47,372 bases of DNA, taken from Acidobacteriota bacterium (GTDB lineage Bacteria; Acidobacteriota; Blastocatellia; Pyrinomonadales; Pyrinomonadaceae). The position numbers and the translations under genes were made by a program. The stretch lies in the NCBI GenBank assembly GCA_020200095.1, contig JAIVJJ010000022.1:1-47372 (forward strand), in the 5' to 3' direction. Below the pieces are notes generated by a model, which did no database searches, had not been told where the DNA came from, and saw only the letters and a list, made by a program, of their open reading frames with translations. Within the stretch, counting starts at the first letter, position 1. Every line of letters starts with the position of its first letter. This document shows, piece after piece, positions 8,078-16,269 of this stretch.

Positions 8078-9124
8078 CTATTGACAAGATGAACCTAAAG
8101 CGAATAAACAGCGATTCGCCCAGCGAAATGTCGGATTGCTTGTTGTATTGATAACTGGCGTGGTTGTCGCTTCAAGCGGTGTTACCGGACGCAAAGCTGC
8201 AAATGTTCGCCATCTGCCCATTCGCGCATCGTCGCCGAAAGCAATTGGCTTCGCTGTCTGATTTCCGGTAAAGGTATAATCGGCAAGCGCATGAATTCTG
8301 CGCCAAACGCCCCAATAATCGAGCGCGTTTATTTCACCGTCTGTCGACGTAACGCCTGAAACTGTAACACCGTGGTCTGCTAGCATTTGGCAAACGGTTT
8401 GAGCCGAGCGGACAACTTGCCAACGGCGTTCAGTTATTTGCGGTAGGCGATTCCAAACATCCATTTGTCCGATAAGATGCTCATTTGTTCCATCGTCCCA
8501 ATAAACCTGCACGACGAGCTTTGCCGAAGCCGGAATTTGTTCGTAATTCGTTCCCCACGAATACCAAGGAGCGGCGGAAAACATAAACAAACCGTTCGCG
8601 CCCCAACCCGCGACAACAGCCCGCCGAGCCATTTCCGGTACTGCCCCTGCGCCGTAAGAATGTCCGGCAAAACCGACACGCGAAGTGTCCATCAAGCTAC
8701 CGTATTGCTCAACGCCGACTTGAAAACCGCGCCAAAGCTGTTGGTAACGAGCCGTGTGGCTGGAAAACAAGTCCGGCGTATACGGCGAAAAAACGACTGC
8801 GTAGCCGTTGCTTGAAAGCTGACGCATTAAGGCTTCGTAATACTGATAGTTTGTGCCGCCGAAACCGTGCGCGAAGAAAATCACCGGAACGCGGTTTGTC
8901 GCGCTTGCGTTACTTGGCAGAAAAACGGAAACCGGCGCGGGTGTTCCGGGCTCGGGATTGACAACTGTTTGCCGCGCGACGGTAAATCGCCCTTGGCTTC
9001 CATAATCTCCGGGCGCGGGCAAGGTTGTTACTTTAGGATTGCTGCATAGTGAAATTTGCGCGTTGATTGATAATGTAGAGAAAAAGAGAAATGCTGCGAA
9101 AATTAGACGAATCGAGTTTTTCAT
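8078..9124 (-). CDS. Secreted alpha/beta hydrolase (dienelactone-hydrolase/PETase-like fold)
   Basis: 348 residues from the ATG that begins the signal peptide MKNSIRLIFAAFLFFSTLSINAQ; an upstream extension of 36 codons is open but unlikely to be translated. The hydrolase core shows HGFGGTNYQYY (oxyanion loop, near residue 86) and the nucleophile elbow GHSYG with Ser156. A DDGTNEHLIG segment may carry the catalytic Asp and His region. The fold and extracytoplasmic location suggest esterase, lipase or cutinase-like activity, but the substrate cannot be named. The mature protein contains few cysteines. The C-terminus has an unusual FRWANRCLFALGSSCQ tail. No operon partners are visible. Confidence 0.8.
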   Translation of the reverse strand: MKNSIRLIFAAFLFFSTLSINAQISLCSNPKVTTLPAPGDYGSQGRFTVARQTVVNPEPGTPAPVSVFLPSNASATNRVPVIFFAHGFGGTNYQYYEALMRQLSSNGYAVVFSPYTPDLFSSHTARYQQLWRGFQVGVEQYGSLMDTSRVGFAGHSYGAGAVPEMARRAVVAGWGANGLFMFSAAPWYSWGTNYEQIPASAKLVVQVYWDDGTNEHLIGQMDVWNRLPQITERRWQVVRSAQTVCQMLADHGVTVSGVTSTDGEINALDYWGVWRRIHALADYTFTGNQTAKPIAFGDDARMGRWRTFAALRPVTPLEATTTPVINTTSNPTFRWANRCLFALGSSCQ

Positions 9125-9315
9125 TTTTGTTTTATATCTATTTTTAACGATGCCTTTCAGACGACCGCGCAAGAATAAAGGGTTAAAGATTATTGCCTTT
9201 TCCTCAACTTTGAAGATTTGTTTCTCCGACATTTTTCACCTACAATTTTAACTTTGTCATTGGTCAGTTGCAAAGAATTAACGATAAAGGATTAATCGAA
9301 TTTAACAAATTTATT

Positions 9316-10191
9316 ATGCCAAATAAAATTCGCAAGGCGGTTTTTCCCGCCGCCGGACTCGGAACGAGATTTTTGCCCGCCACGAAAGCCTCGCCGAAAG
9401 AAATGCTGCCGCTCGTTGATAAACCTCTGATTCAGTACGGCGTTGAAGAAGCTGTCGCATCAGGAATCGAATCAATTTTAATCGTCACGGGGCGCGATAA
9501 AGCCGCGATTGAAAATCATTTTGATATTTCGTTTGAACTTGAACAAGTTCTTAAAGAGCGCGGCAAAACTGAAGCGCTCGAACAAGTTCGCGCCGTTGCC
9601 GAAATGGCTAAAATCAGTTATATCCGGCAGAGACAAGCTCTTGGACTCGGACACGCGATTTATCAGGCGAAGGGTTTTGTCGGCGACGAACCGTTTGCCG
9701 TTTTGTTGCCGGACGATATTGTTGACGCGGAAAAATCCGCACTTCAACAGTTAATCAAAGTTTATGAAAAATACAATGCGCCCGTGATAGCGACAATGCA
9801 GGTTGCAGGCGAAGCTATTTCGCGCTTTGGCGTGATTGACGCGGAAGAAGTCGAACTGAATGTTTTTAAAATTAAAGATTTTGTGGAAAAACCAAAGTTT
9901 GAAGATGCGCCGTCAGATATGGCGATTGTAGGTCGTTATATTTTCACGCCGGAGATTTTCGACGCGCTCGAAAATACGAAACCGGGCGCCGGCGGCGAGA
10001 TTCAGGTAGCTGATGCGGTTCGACCACTGCTGGACAAAGGACGACCCTTTTATGCGGTAAAACTCAACGGTGTACGCCATGACGCGGGCGACAAACTCGG
10101 ATTTTTAATTGCGACGGTTGAATTTGCTTTGAAAAGAAATGATTTGGGTGCGGATTTTCGTGAATATCTAAAGTCTTTAAATTTAAAGTAA
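9316..10191 (+). CDS. galU: UTP--glucose-1-phosphate uridylyltransferase
   Basis: GalU makes UDP-glucose from UTP and glucose-1-phosphate, feeding polysaccharide and glycolipid synthesis. The 291-residue form starting MPNKIRKAVFPAAG is the usual length; an upstream TTG start adds 16 residues before the conserved first strand and is less likely, although neither start has a strong ribosome site. The nucleotide-binding loop AAGLGTRFLPATKASPKEML, LPDDIVDAEK (metal/sugar site) and VEKPKFEDAPSDMAIVGRY are all present. Its position next to an exopolysaccharide block (11.8-15.3 kb) fits a supply role for those glycosyltransferases. Confidence 0.95.
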   Translation: MPNKIRKAVFPAAGLGTRFLPATKASPKEMLPLVDKPLIQYGVEEAVASGIESILIVTGRDKAAIENHFDISFELEQVLKERGKTEALEQVRAVAEMAKISYIRQRQALGLGHAIYQAKGFVGDEPFAVLLPDDIVDAEKSALQQLIKVYEKYNAPVIATMQVAGEAISRFGVIDAEEVELNVFKIKDFVEKPKFEDAPSDMAIVGRYIFTPEIFDALENTKPGAGGEIQVADAVRPLLDKGRPFYAVKLNGVRHDAGDKLGFLIATVEFALKRNDLGADFREYLKSLNLK

Positions 10192-10243
10192 GAATTGGGT
10201 ATTAGCTTCAACAAATCCCAAACCCAAAGATTTAATGTCCATC

Positions 10244-11107
10244 TTACCTTTCCCCACGTTGCTGCTGAACTTCGGTTTCCAGATTGACCATCAAACCGCG
10301 TGATGTGGGCTGGTCGAAACTTTCAATCCAGCGTAAGGACTCCTCTAAAATGCGAATTTGAAATTCTCTCCAATCGGGCTTTCCCGCTACGGAGCCGAAT
10401 TCACCTGCATAAAAAGCCGTGCGCGGCGGGCGTACTCTATCGGTTATACTCCGGTCAACCGAAAGCATAATTGTCGGAACACCGATTTTTTCGATGGCGC
10501 GTGCTACGATTCCTAAAGTTTGATGACACAACCGCGATGCCGGAATTAGAAGCGCCGCCTGTGCTTCATAGCGCACAACTCTTTCGGCAAGTTGCGGCGC
10601 GAGTTCCTCGGCGACGAGCCGCGCGTTCGGAATGAAACCGCACGAACTCCACCAAACGCTATTAAGCTGCCCGATTACGTTATTTTCTTCAAATTCCAAC
10701 AAACGATTAATCGGAATTTGCACATTTCTGTCTTGCCGCACTGCCGTCGCGTCATAGCCGCGCGCGGCGTAAAGCAAATCTTCCGCTTCAACTTCAATCG
10801 GAATCTCTCGAAAACTTGCATCACCGTCTCTGGCTTCCGTATCAAACGGCGTCGTGCCGTCAATGTATGCGCCGGCTGACGAAATCAGAGCCAGATTGAG
10901 CATCGGCAAAGCGCGTCGCGCGGGCGTAAATGGCGCGTGCGTGTTCACGATAAACGGATAATTCACTAAATTTTCGTTGCCGCGCCAATTGCGGTAGCGT
11001 CCCGAAAATTCGCCGATGTTTTCAATCAACGCCGTATTTTTGGTTTGTACCTCGCGGCTCGTTAAACCTAATCTTCGCTCAATATTTTCTCTAATTGAAT
11101 TAAACAT
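10244..11107 (-). CDS. Glycine/sarcosine/betaine reductase component B (GrdB/PrdB)-like protein lacking the Sec/Cys
   Basis: 287 residues. NTHAPFTPARRALPMLNLALISSAG followed by an acidic, aromatic stretch and RNVQIPINRL matches the GRDB reductase family (selenoprotein B of glycine, sarcosine, betaine or D-proline reductase). In family members the active site near the C-terminal third reads (U/C)-P-x-C-H-Q-T; here it is S191-R-L-C194-H-Q-T, so the redox-active Sec/Cys is replaced by Ser while the second Cys stays. Many aerobic bacteria carry such standalone homologs of unknown function, so a true amino-acid reductase role is doubtful. Its start overlaps the end of the DUF4149 gene by 8 bases, so the two are translationally coupled. 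Confidence 0.7.
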   Translation of the reverse strand: MFNSIRENIERRLGLTSREVQTKNTALIENIGEFSGRYRNWRGNENLVNYPFIVNTHAPFTPARRALPMLNLALISSAGAYIDGTTPFDTEARDGDASFREIPIEVEAEDLLYAARGYDATAVRQDRNVQIPINRLLEFEENNVIGQLNSVWWSSCGFIPNARLVAEELAPQLAERVVRYEAQAALLIPASRLCHQTLGIVARAIEKIGVPTIMLSVDRSITDRVRPPRTAFYAGEFGSVAGKPDWREFQIRILEESLRWIESFDQPTSRGLMVNLETEVQQQRGER

Positions 11108-11603
11108 TAATTTTATCTGGTATTATTTTCCTTTCGGGTTTTTGCGATAATAAAAAAAACAAAACGAGCGCGGCAACCATTGCCGTAACCAAAATCCAGA
11201 CTGAGTATTGGTGTAAATTGTTAAACTGCAGGCGTAAAGGGTCTTCAACAGCGAGTTCGTCAATCGGACGATTCATTTGCGAACGAATGTGTGCGAACCA
11301 AAGAGCTATAACAAACTGCCCGACACCGCAAGCAAGACCGAATATCACAAGCAAAAATCTTTCCGCCAAAAGCCGAAAACGATTCGTTTCCGATTGTTTG
11401 ACGAATGAACTTGCCAGCAAAATCAAGCTGATTATCAAACCGCTGTAATTGACGATTGCCAAAGTCCTCGATACGACCGAGCCGGCAAGCTCGCGCGAAG
11501 GCAAAACGGCAAAAGCGCTCGGCGCAACCGCGAAACTAAAAGAACAAGCCGCTCCAAGCCATAAACCGATTAGCAAAATTCTAAAATTCAAAAGAAGTCT
11601 CAT
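11100..11603 (-). CDS. DUF4149 (TMEM205-like) membrane protein
   Basis: 167 residues with four membrane helices (about 5-27, 47-66, 82-104 and 134-152). The pattern LLLNFRILLIGLWLGAACSFSFAVAPSAF, a first helix followed by a 'F-x-x-x-x-P-x-x-F' turn, is typical of DUF4149/TMEM205 proteins. Function is not established in bacteria. The gene overlaps the downstream GrdB-like gene by 8 bases, suggesting that the two proteins work in one process. Confidence 0.8.
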   Translation of the reverse strand: MRLLLNFRILLIGLWLGAACSFSFAVAPSAFAVLPSRELAGSVVSRTLAIVNYSGLIISLILLASSFVKQSETNRFRLLAERFLLVIFGLACGVGQFVIALWFAHIRSQMNRPIDELAVEDPLRLQFNNLHQYSVWILVTAMVAALVLFFLLSQKPERKIIPDKINV

Positions 11604-11782
11604 TGCTGTTTTGCGCTTAAAAACAAGTAGTCATTATGTAATTTTTGACCGAAAAGGGCAAAAGCGAAAGCTGAATATCAGGATAAATCATTTTTTCGCG
11701 GCATCAATTGTAAGTCTGACACCTAATAAAAAAGCTGTGTAAGTTTTCATTAAAATTAAATGCTTGTAGAGACTTCAGGTTT

Positions 11783-12409
11783 TTAAAATTTTTTTAATCT
11801 CAACAGTTGCAGTAAAGCTAGAGCCGTAAAACGCGGGTTAAGTAAAAGGTAACGTTTCCACAAACGGCGCGGCTCTTGCGATAGCCTGAAAAGCCATTCG
11901 AGACCGAGTTTTCCCATCCATTCGGGACTTTCTTTAACATTTCCAGTGTAAAAATCAAACGACGCGCCGACACCGAGCATTACGGCTTTTAATTTATCTT
12001 TGTGCGCCGCCATCCAATTTTCCTGTTTCGGGCAACCTAGACCCATAAATAAAATATCAGGTTCGGCTTCGTTTATTTCCGCGGTAATTTCCGTATCTTC
12101 TTCCGGTGTCAGAAGACGAAACGGCGGCGAAAAAGCGTAAGCGATTTTCAGATTCGGTAATTCTTTTTCAGCCCGCTCTTTAATCGCGCCGATAACTTCT
12201 TGTTTACCGCCGTAAAAGCCGACAGATAAATTATTTCTTTCGGCATATTCGCACAATAACATCATCAAATCGTTTGCCCGCACGCGCATCGCTCCTTCCG
12301 CGCCTTGTAATTTCTGCATCCAGACAATCGGCATTCCGTCAGGAATTACAAAATCAGCGCTGTTTACTTTCGCTCTATATTCAGGATTATCATAAGATTC
12401 CATTACCAA
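11783..12409 (-). CDS. WecG/TagA/CpsF-family glycosyltransferase, N-terminally truncated
   Basis: About 206-208 residues. The core is well kept: NPEYRAKVNSADFVIPDGMP (acceptor/catalytic Asp region), VGFYGGKQEVI, DILFMGLGCPKQENWM and the C-terminal LEWLFRLSQEPRRLWKRYL that contacts the membrane. These enzymes (GT26) add ManNAc or ManNAcA to undecaprenyl-linked sugars. Family proteins are usually about 240-250 residues; the first beta-strand and helix (about 40 residues) are missing here. An in-frame stop lies two codons before the earliest possible start (TTG at 12409), and only 39 bases separate it from the GT4 gene. It is probably inactive or damaged, unless a frameshift restores the N-terminus. 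Confidence 0.8.
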   Translation of the reverse strand: MVMESYDNPEYRAKVNSADFVIPDGMPIVWMQKLQGAEGAMRVRANDLMMLLCEYAERNNLSVGFYGGKQEVIGAIKERAEKELPNLKIAYAFSPPFRLLTPEEDTEITAEINEAEPDILFMGLGCPKQENWMAAHKDKLKAVMLGVGASFDFYTGNVKESPEWMGKLGLEWLFRLSQEPRRLWKRYLLLNPRFTALALLQLLRLKKF

Positions 12410-12448
12410 TCTTCAGTTGTATTGACCGCTTTTACCATTTAAGTATTA

Positions 12449-13567
12449 CTAAAATTCAATGTTCCCGTTGGAATTGCGGTTTTGGACGCTTGCATTCCTA
12501 TTTTTGTTAATCTCCACGTAAAGGCTTTCCAATTTTCGGACGTAATCATTTATTGCAAACTTTTCTTCAATAGTCGCTCTGGCATTTTGTCGCAAGTTTT
12601 CCCAATCAGCTTTATTAGAAAGCAATAATTTCAGCTTTTCTGCAACTTGTGACGAGTTGTAAGGCTCGACCATAAAACCATTTTTGCCGTCTTCGATAAC
12701 CGCTCGAACCGAAGCCACATCAGCCACAACGACAACGCATTGCGCCGCCATCGCTTCGAGCATCGCCAGCGGCAAACCTTCGCCGTAACGCGACGGCAAA
12801 AGAAATATGTCGCTTTCCGCCAATCGCTTCCACTTTTCCGTTCCAGAAATGACGCCGCCGTAATAAAATTTTTCGGCGAGAATTTTCGTCATTTCGGAGA
12901 TAAAAAAATCTTTCAACGCGCCTGCGCCGTAACAATCGAAGCGAAAATGAAAATTTTCATTTTTCAAAATGCGGCACGCTTCAATGATTTCGTGCAAGCC
13001 TTTCGATTCGTGAAACCGTCCGAGAAAAATTATAACTCGCTCGCTACGGTCGCGTTTGCTTACAAATGCCTGGTCAATTGCAATAGCATTCGGCAAAATC
13101 CGCACGTCTAAATTCTGCCAGCGCTGCGTGATATTTTGTTTTTCTTGTTCGCTCAAAACCAAAATTTTGCTTGCCAGACGAAACATTTTTTCTGCAATCC
13201 AGGCAAGCGGACGGCTTTCAAATTCTTCCATCAAAAAACGCCCGCCGTTCGGATGCAGCAATACTGGACGACCCGCCAGTCGAGCCGTCGCCGTCAGCGC
13301 GGCATCACGAAGAATCGAAAACGGCACGAGAGCCGTATTGATATGCACGACATCAATTTTTTCTCTGCGAATCTGCCGCCAAAAACGCGGCACTAAAAAA
13401 ATCTGCCGAAAAACCCAGTTAACATCGGTTTTTTCGTCGTCTTTTCTGCCGGCTTGAAAATGATAAAACTCAGCTTTGCCGTGTTTGATTATTTCACGAA
13501 CAAGCGTGGAAATTCCGCTCACATTTTCGTTTTCATCAAGGCTGGGTGCGGTTATCAGAACTTTCAT
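12449..13567 (-). CDS. Glycosyltransferase family 4 (GT-B)
   Basis: 372 residues from the ATG giving MKVLITAPSLDENENVSGIST; nine further upstream codons are open but contain no ribosome site. The N-terminal Rossmann half has the glycine-containing acceptor loop (VSGIST). The C-terminal donor half has VIIFLGRFHESKGLHEIIEA and FLLPSRYGEGLPLAMLEAMA, the E-x7-E motif of GT4 enzymes, then VRAVIEDGKNGFMVEP. It is a retaining transferase using a nucleotide sugar, most likely in exopolysaccharide or lipid-linked oligosaccharide assembly together with the WecG-type enzyme downstream and the divergent phosphoglycosyl transferase. Confidence 0.92.
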   Translation of the reverse strand: MKVLITAPSLDENENVSGISTLVREIIKHGKAEFYHFQAGRKDDEKTDVNWVFRQIFLVPRFWRQIRREKIDVVHINTALVPFSILRDAALTATARLAGRPVLLHPNGGRFLMEEFESRPLAWIAEKMFRLASKILVLSEQEKQNITQRWQNLDVRILPNAIAIDQAFVSKRDRSERVIIFLGRFHESKGLHEIIEACRILKNENFHFRFDCYGAGALKDFFISEMTKILAEKFYYGGVISGTEKWKRLAESDIFLLPSRYGEGLPLAMLEAMAAQCVVVVADVASVRAVIEDGKNGFMVEPYNSSQVAEKLKLLLSNKADWENLRQNARATIEEKFAINDYVRKLESLYVEINKNRNASVQNRNSNGNIEF

Positions 13568-13677
13568 TCGATTTACATTTAGAAGCACAAACAAAAAGGA
13601 TAACGCAGCGCGAAAAAAATGTCAGCCTTTTAGAAAGTTGCAACTCGGTTGCGTTTAGCATAAAAAGAATAAAGCAA

Positions 13678-15273
13678 ATGCGTATGAAAGCCGAAATCGC
13701 AATCAAACCGAAAATTGAACTCGTAAAAGCGAAAAATCGCGTTCCGCCGTTTGTGATGCCGCTTGTCAAAACATTGATTATTTTGGCTGACGCTTTTTTA
13801 GCTTTTTCTTCGTTTGCGTTGGCTTTCATCTGGCGCGAAGGCGACGCGATTTTTTCCCAAACGGCTTGGGCTTGGTCAAAGGAATTTTTTCCTTATGCGG
13901 GGGTTTTGTTTTTTCTCGTTCCCGTTCGCCTTGTAATGCTTGCTTACCAAAGAGTTTATCGTTTGCAAGGCGCATTTTCATATATCGCCGAATTTATTAA
14001 AATCTTTAAAGCCGTTTCTCTCGGCTCGCTTTTAATTATTAGTTTCACGTTTCTTTTTCGCGGCGGTTTCGCGTTTCGTGAATTTTCTTACTCGCGCGGC
14101 GTTTTCACGCTCGATTTTGTACTGGCGCTTGTTATTTTTTCCACGTTTCATTTGGGTTTGCGGTATTTGCAAACTTTGTTCAGGAAACGCGATATAAATT
14201 TGATTCCGACTTTGATAGTCGGCACAAACGCGGAAGCCGAGCAGACGATTCAAGAATTAAAAGCGCGTCCTGATTTAGGCTATCGCGTCGTTGGAATTTT
14301 AGCCACAGAGGACACAGAGAAACACAGAGAAGATTTTGAAAATCACTCCGTATGCTCTGTGTCCTCTGTGGCAAAAAAATTTTCCGGCGTGCAAATTGTC
14401 GGAGACTTAGATGACTTGCCAAACGTAATTCGTGAACTTGCTATTCAGGAAGTGATAATTACGGACAGCCGCTTGCCAAGTGAAACGCTTTTTGAAGCGA
14501 TGATGAAAATCGGTCGTCGTCAAAAAGTCGAATTCCGGCTCGCGCCTTCGCTGTTTAATTTTCTGCCGCAAAAAACCAGCGTCGAGCAAATAGGCGTTTT
14601 GCCAATGGTCAGGCTTTTCCGCGAGCCTCTGTCCGATGCGGAAAGATTTGTTAAACGCCTGTTTGATATTGTCATTTCCGCTGTTTTGCTCATTTTGCTT
14701 TCACCTTTTTGGCTTTTGATTTCGCTTTTAATCAAATTCGATTCGCGCGGTTCTGTTTTGTTTAAGCAAGAGCGCGTCGGAATGGACGGCAGACGTTTTC
14801 TCTGCTACAAATTTCGTACGATGCACTCGGACGCGGGTGAAGAATTGCACCGCGAAGCATATCGAAAAAACATTAACGGATTAATCGAAGCAAATGCGGG
14901 CAATGACGAGAAACCCGTTTTTGGAAAAGTAAAAGATGACCCGCGTATAACGCCCGTCGGAAAATTTCTGCGGCGCACGAGTCTCGATGAACTTCCGCAA
15001 TTTTTAAATGTTTTGAAGGGCGAGATGAGCGTCGTCGGGGCGCGTCCGCCGATTCCTTACGAAGTCGAAGAATACGACATCTGGCATCGCAAACGCCTCG
15101 ATATGAAGCCCGGAATTACAGGTCTCTGGCAAGTTTCCGGCAGAAACCGTCTAACGTTTGAGGAAATGGTGCGGATTGATTTGTATTACATTGAAAATTG
15201 GTCTCTGTGGCTCGATTTAAAGATAATTTTATTGACTCTGCCGGCAATTTTGCGCGGCGACGGCGCGCGTTGA
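13678..15273 (+). CDS. Polyprenyl-phosphate phosphoglycosyl transferase (WbaP/WcaJ type) for exopolysaccharide initiation
   Basis: 531 residues from MRMKAEIAIKP; 44 further codons upstream are open but overlap the divergent GT4 start and are unlikely to be used. The N-terminal half has membrane helices (IILADAFLAFSSFALAFIW onward) and a CoA-binding-like Rossmann domain (TLIVGTNAEAEQTIQEL, then LGYRVVGIL). The C-terminal catalytic domain shows KRLFDIVISAVLLILLSPFW, the reentrant helix, KFRTMH, DELPQFLNVLKGEMSVVGAR and PGITGLWQVSGRNRLTFEEM. It transfers a sugar-1-phosphate from a nucleotide sugar to undecaprenyl phosphate in the inner membrane. The odd feature is a palindromic repeat inserted in frame at about residues 209-232 (see separate entry). 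Confidence 0.95.
   Translation: MRMKAEIAIKPKIELVKAKNRVPPFVMPLVKTLIILADAFLAFSSFALAFIWREGDAIFSQTAWAWSKEFFPYAGVLFFLVPVRLVMLAYQRVYRLQGAFSYIAEFIKIFKAVSLGSLLIISFTFLFRGGFAFREFSYSRGVFTLDFVLALVIFSTFHLGLRYLQTLFRKRDINLIPTLIVGTNAEAEQTIQELKARPDLGYRVVGILATEDTEKHREDFENHSVCSVSSVAKKFSGVQIVGDLDDLPNVIRELAIQEVIITDSRLPSETLFEAMMKIGRRQKVEFRLAPSLFNFLPQKTSVEQIGVLPMVRLFREPLSDAERFVKRLFDIVISAVLLILLSPFWLLISLLIKFDSRGSVLFKQERVGMDGRRFLCYKFRTMHSDAGEELHREAYRKNINGLIEANAGNDEKPVFGKVKDDPRITPVGKFLRRTSLDELPQFLNVLKGEMSVVGARPPIPYEVEEYDIWHRKRLDMKPGITGLWQVSGRNRLTFEEMVRIDLYYIENWSLWLDLKIILLTLPAILRGDGAR
14302..14372. repeat. Palindromic repeat inserted inside the phosphoglycosyl transferase gene
   Basis: GCCACAGAGGACACAGAG (14302-14319) is repeated in exact inverted form at 14355-14372 with a 35-base centre. 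It encodes the stretch from ATEDTEKHRE to VCSVSSVAKK, where relatives have a short 'DDDPxKxG' turn between GYRVVGIL and the VGDLDDLP strand. A diverged relative with CTCTGTGT/CTGTGTGGC elements lies at 27203-27285. Confidence 0.85.
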
Positions 15274-15285
15274 AAAATCATCCTT

Positions 15286-15315
15286 TTGAACTCTTAGGTA
15301 AAGAACTGCTATTAT
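15286..15315 (+). promoter_or_regulatory. Probable housekeeping promoter of the carbonic anhydrase gene
   Basis: TTGAAC (15286-15291) and TATTAT (15310-15315) are separated by 18 bases, about 30 bases before the ATG at 15346, which has AAAGG at 15333-15337. Weak but well spaced. Confidence 0.4.
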
Positions 15316-15345
15316 TTATAAAATTTTTCGATAAAGGTAAAAATT

Positions 15346-16221
15346 ATGAGTGATAACAAAATTGGAAGAAGAGATATTTGTAAAGGATTTTTGGCGTTGG
15401 GCGGAATTGCTTTGACCGGCGCTGCGGTCAAAGGACAAGAAGCGAAACCTTCGCCGACGCCCGCGCCGCTCGACCCGATATTGCAAGACCAAAGAATTGC
15501 CGATGCTGTGAAACGCGGCGCGACGATGGAAGAAATTTCTAAACTACGTGACCCGGTTGCCGCCAATCCGCAAGAGGCGATTCGCGCCTTGAAAACGGGA
15601 AATGCAAGGTTTTTCAGTGGCTCGGCACGCCGCCCGGAATTGTCAGCCGCCGAACGCCGCGCTCAAATTTTGGCGCAAACGCCGTTTGCCGTCGTCTTGA
15701 GTTGTTCGGACAGCCGCGTTCCGACTGAGATTATTTTCGACCAGGGTTTGGGCACCCTTTTTATCACGCGCGTGGCGGGAAACGTGGTTGAAACCTCCAC
15801 GCTTGGAAGCATCGAATACGGCGTTGAGCATCTGAAGACGTATCTGGTCGTCGTCATGGGACACGAAGGCTGCGGCGCGGTCAAAGCCGCTTTGCTTTCG
15901 CCCGCTGAAAGAAGCCGCGAAAGCGAAAACGTTCAGGCGCTGCTTAATCATATCGTTCCGGCGGTTTCCAGTATTGCGAAAATCCGCGATGAAAAAGCGA
16001 AGATGCGCGAAGCGGTTGTCGCTAACGTGCGTCAACAAGTGCAAAATCTGAAAAGGGCAAAATCCATTCAAAATGCGGTTTCACGAAATAAAATTGCCGT
16101 TATCGGCGCATATTACGAAATCACGAGCGGCGCAGTTGATTTCTTTGAAACCGATGAAGATTTGCGTCTGGCGGGAAATTATGGTGAACGCTGTGGAAAA
16201 TGGCGTTCACATTTAGCTTAA
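15346..16221 (+). CDS. Exported beta-class carbonic anhydrase
   Basis: 291 residues. Beta-carbonic anhydrases hydrate CO2 at a zinc ion. The zinc ligands are visible: C120 and D122 in LSCSDSRVP, and H173 and C176 in MGHEGCGAVK; FDQGLGTLFITRVAGNVV lies between them. The N-terminus has a twin-arginine-like signal (GRRDICKGFLALGGIALTGAAV) and a Pro/Thr-rich linker, so the enzyme is predicted to be exported folded to the periplasm. Most bacterial beta enzymes are cytoplasmic; this exported form could help CO2/bicarbonate exchange or pH control at the envelope. The ORF ends 48 bases before the methyltransferase ATG. Confidence 0.92.
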   Translation: MSDNKIGRRDICKGFLALGGIALTGAAVKGQEAKPSPTPAPLDPILQDQRIADAVKRGATMEEISKLRDPVAANPQEAIRALKTGNARFFSGSARRPELSAAERRAQILAQTPFAVVLSCSDSRVPTEIIFDQGLGTLFITRVAGNVVETSTLGSIEYGVEHLKTYLVVVMGHEGCGAVKAALLSPAERSRESENVQALLNHIVPAVSSIAKIRDEKAKMREAVVANVRQQVQNLKRAKSIQNAVSRNKIAVIGAYYEITSGAVDFFETDEDLRLAGNYGERCGKWRSHLA

Positions 16222-16269
16222 AAATTGAAATCTTATGCAAGTTTTTCTAATTGGTTAGGCAATATCGGT

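Noticed and set aside
9125-9232. N-terminal extension of the secreted hydrolase
   Set aside because: The 36 codons are open but place a long polar stretch before an ideal signal peptide, and no ribosome site supports them.
13546-13677. N-terminal extension of the phosphoglycosyl transferase
   Set aside because: It overlaps the divergent GT4 start and has no family similarity; the ATG at 13678 fits relatives better.
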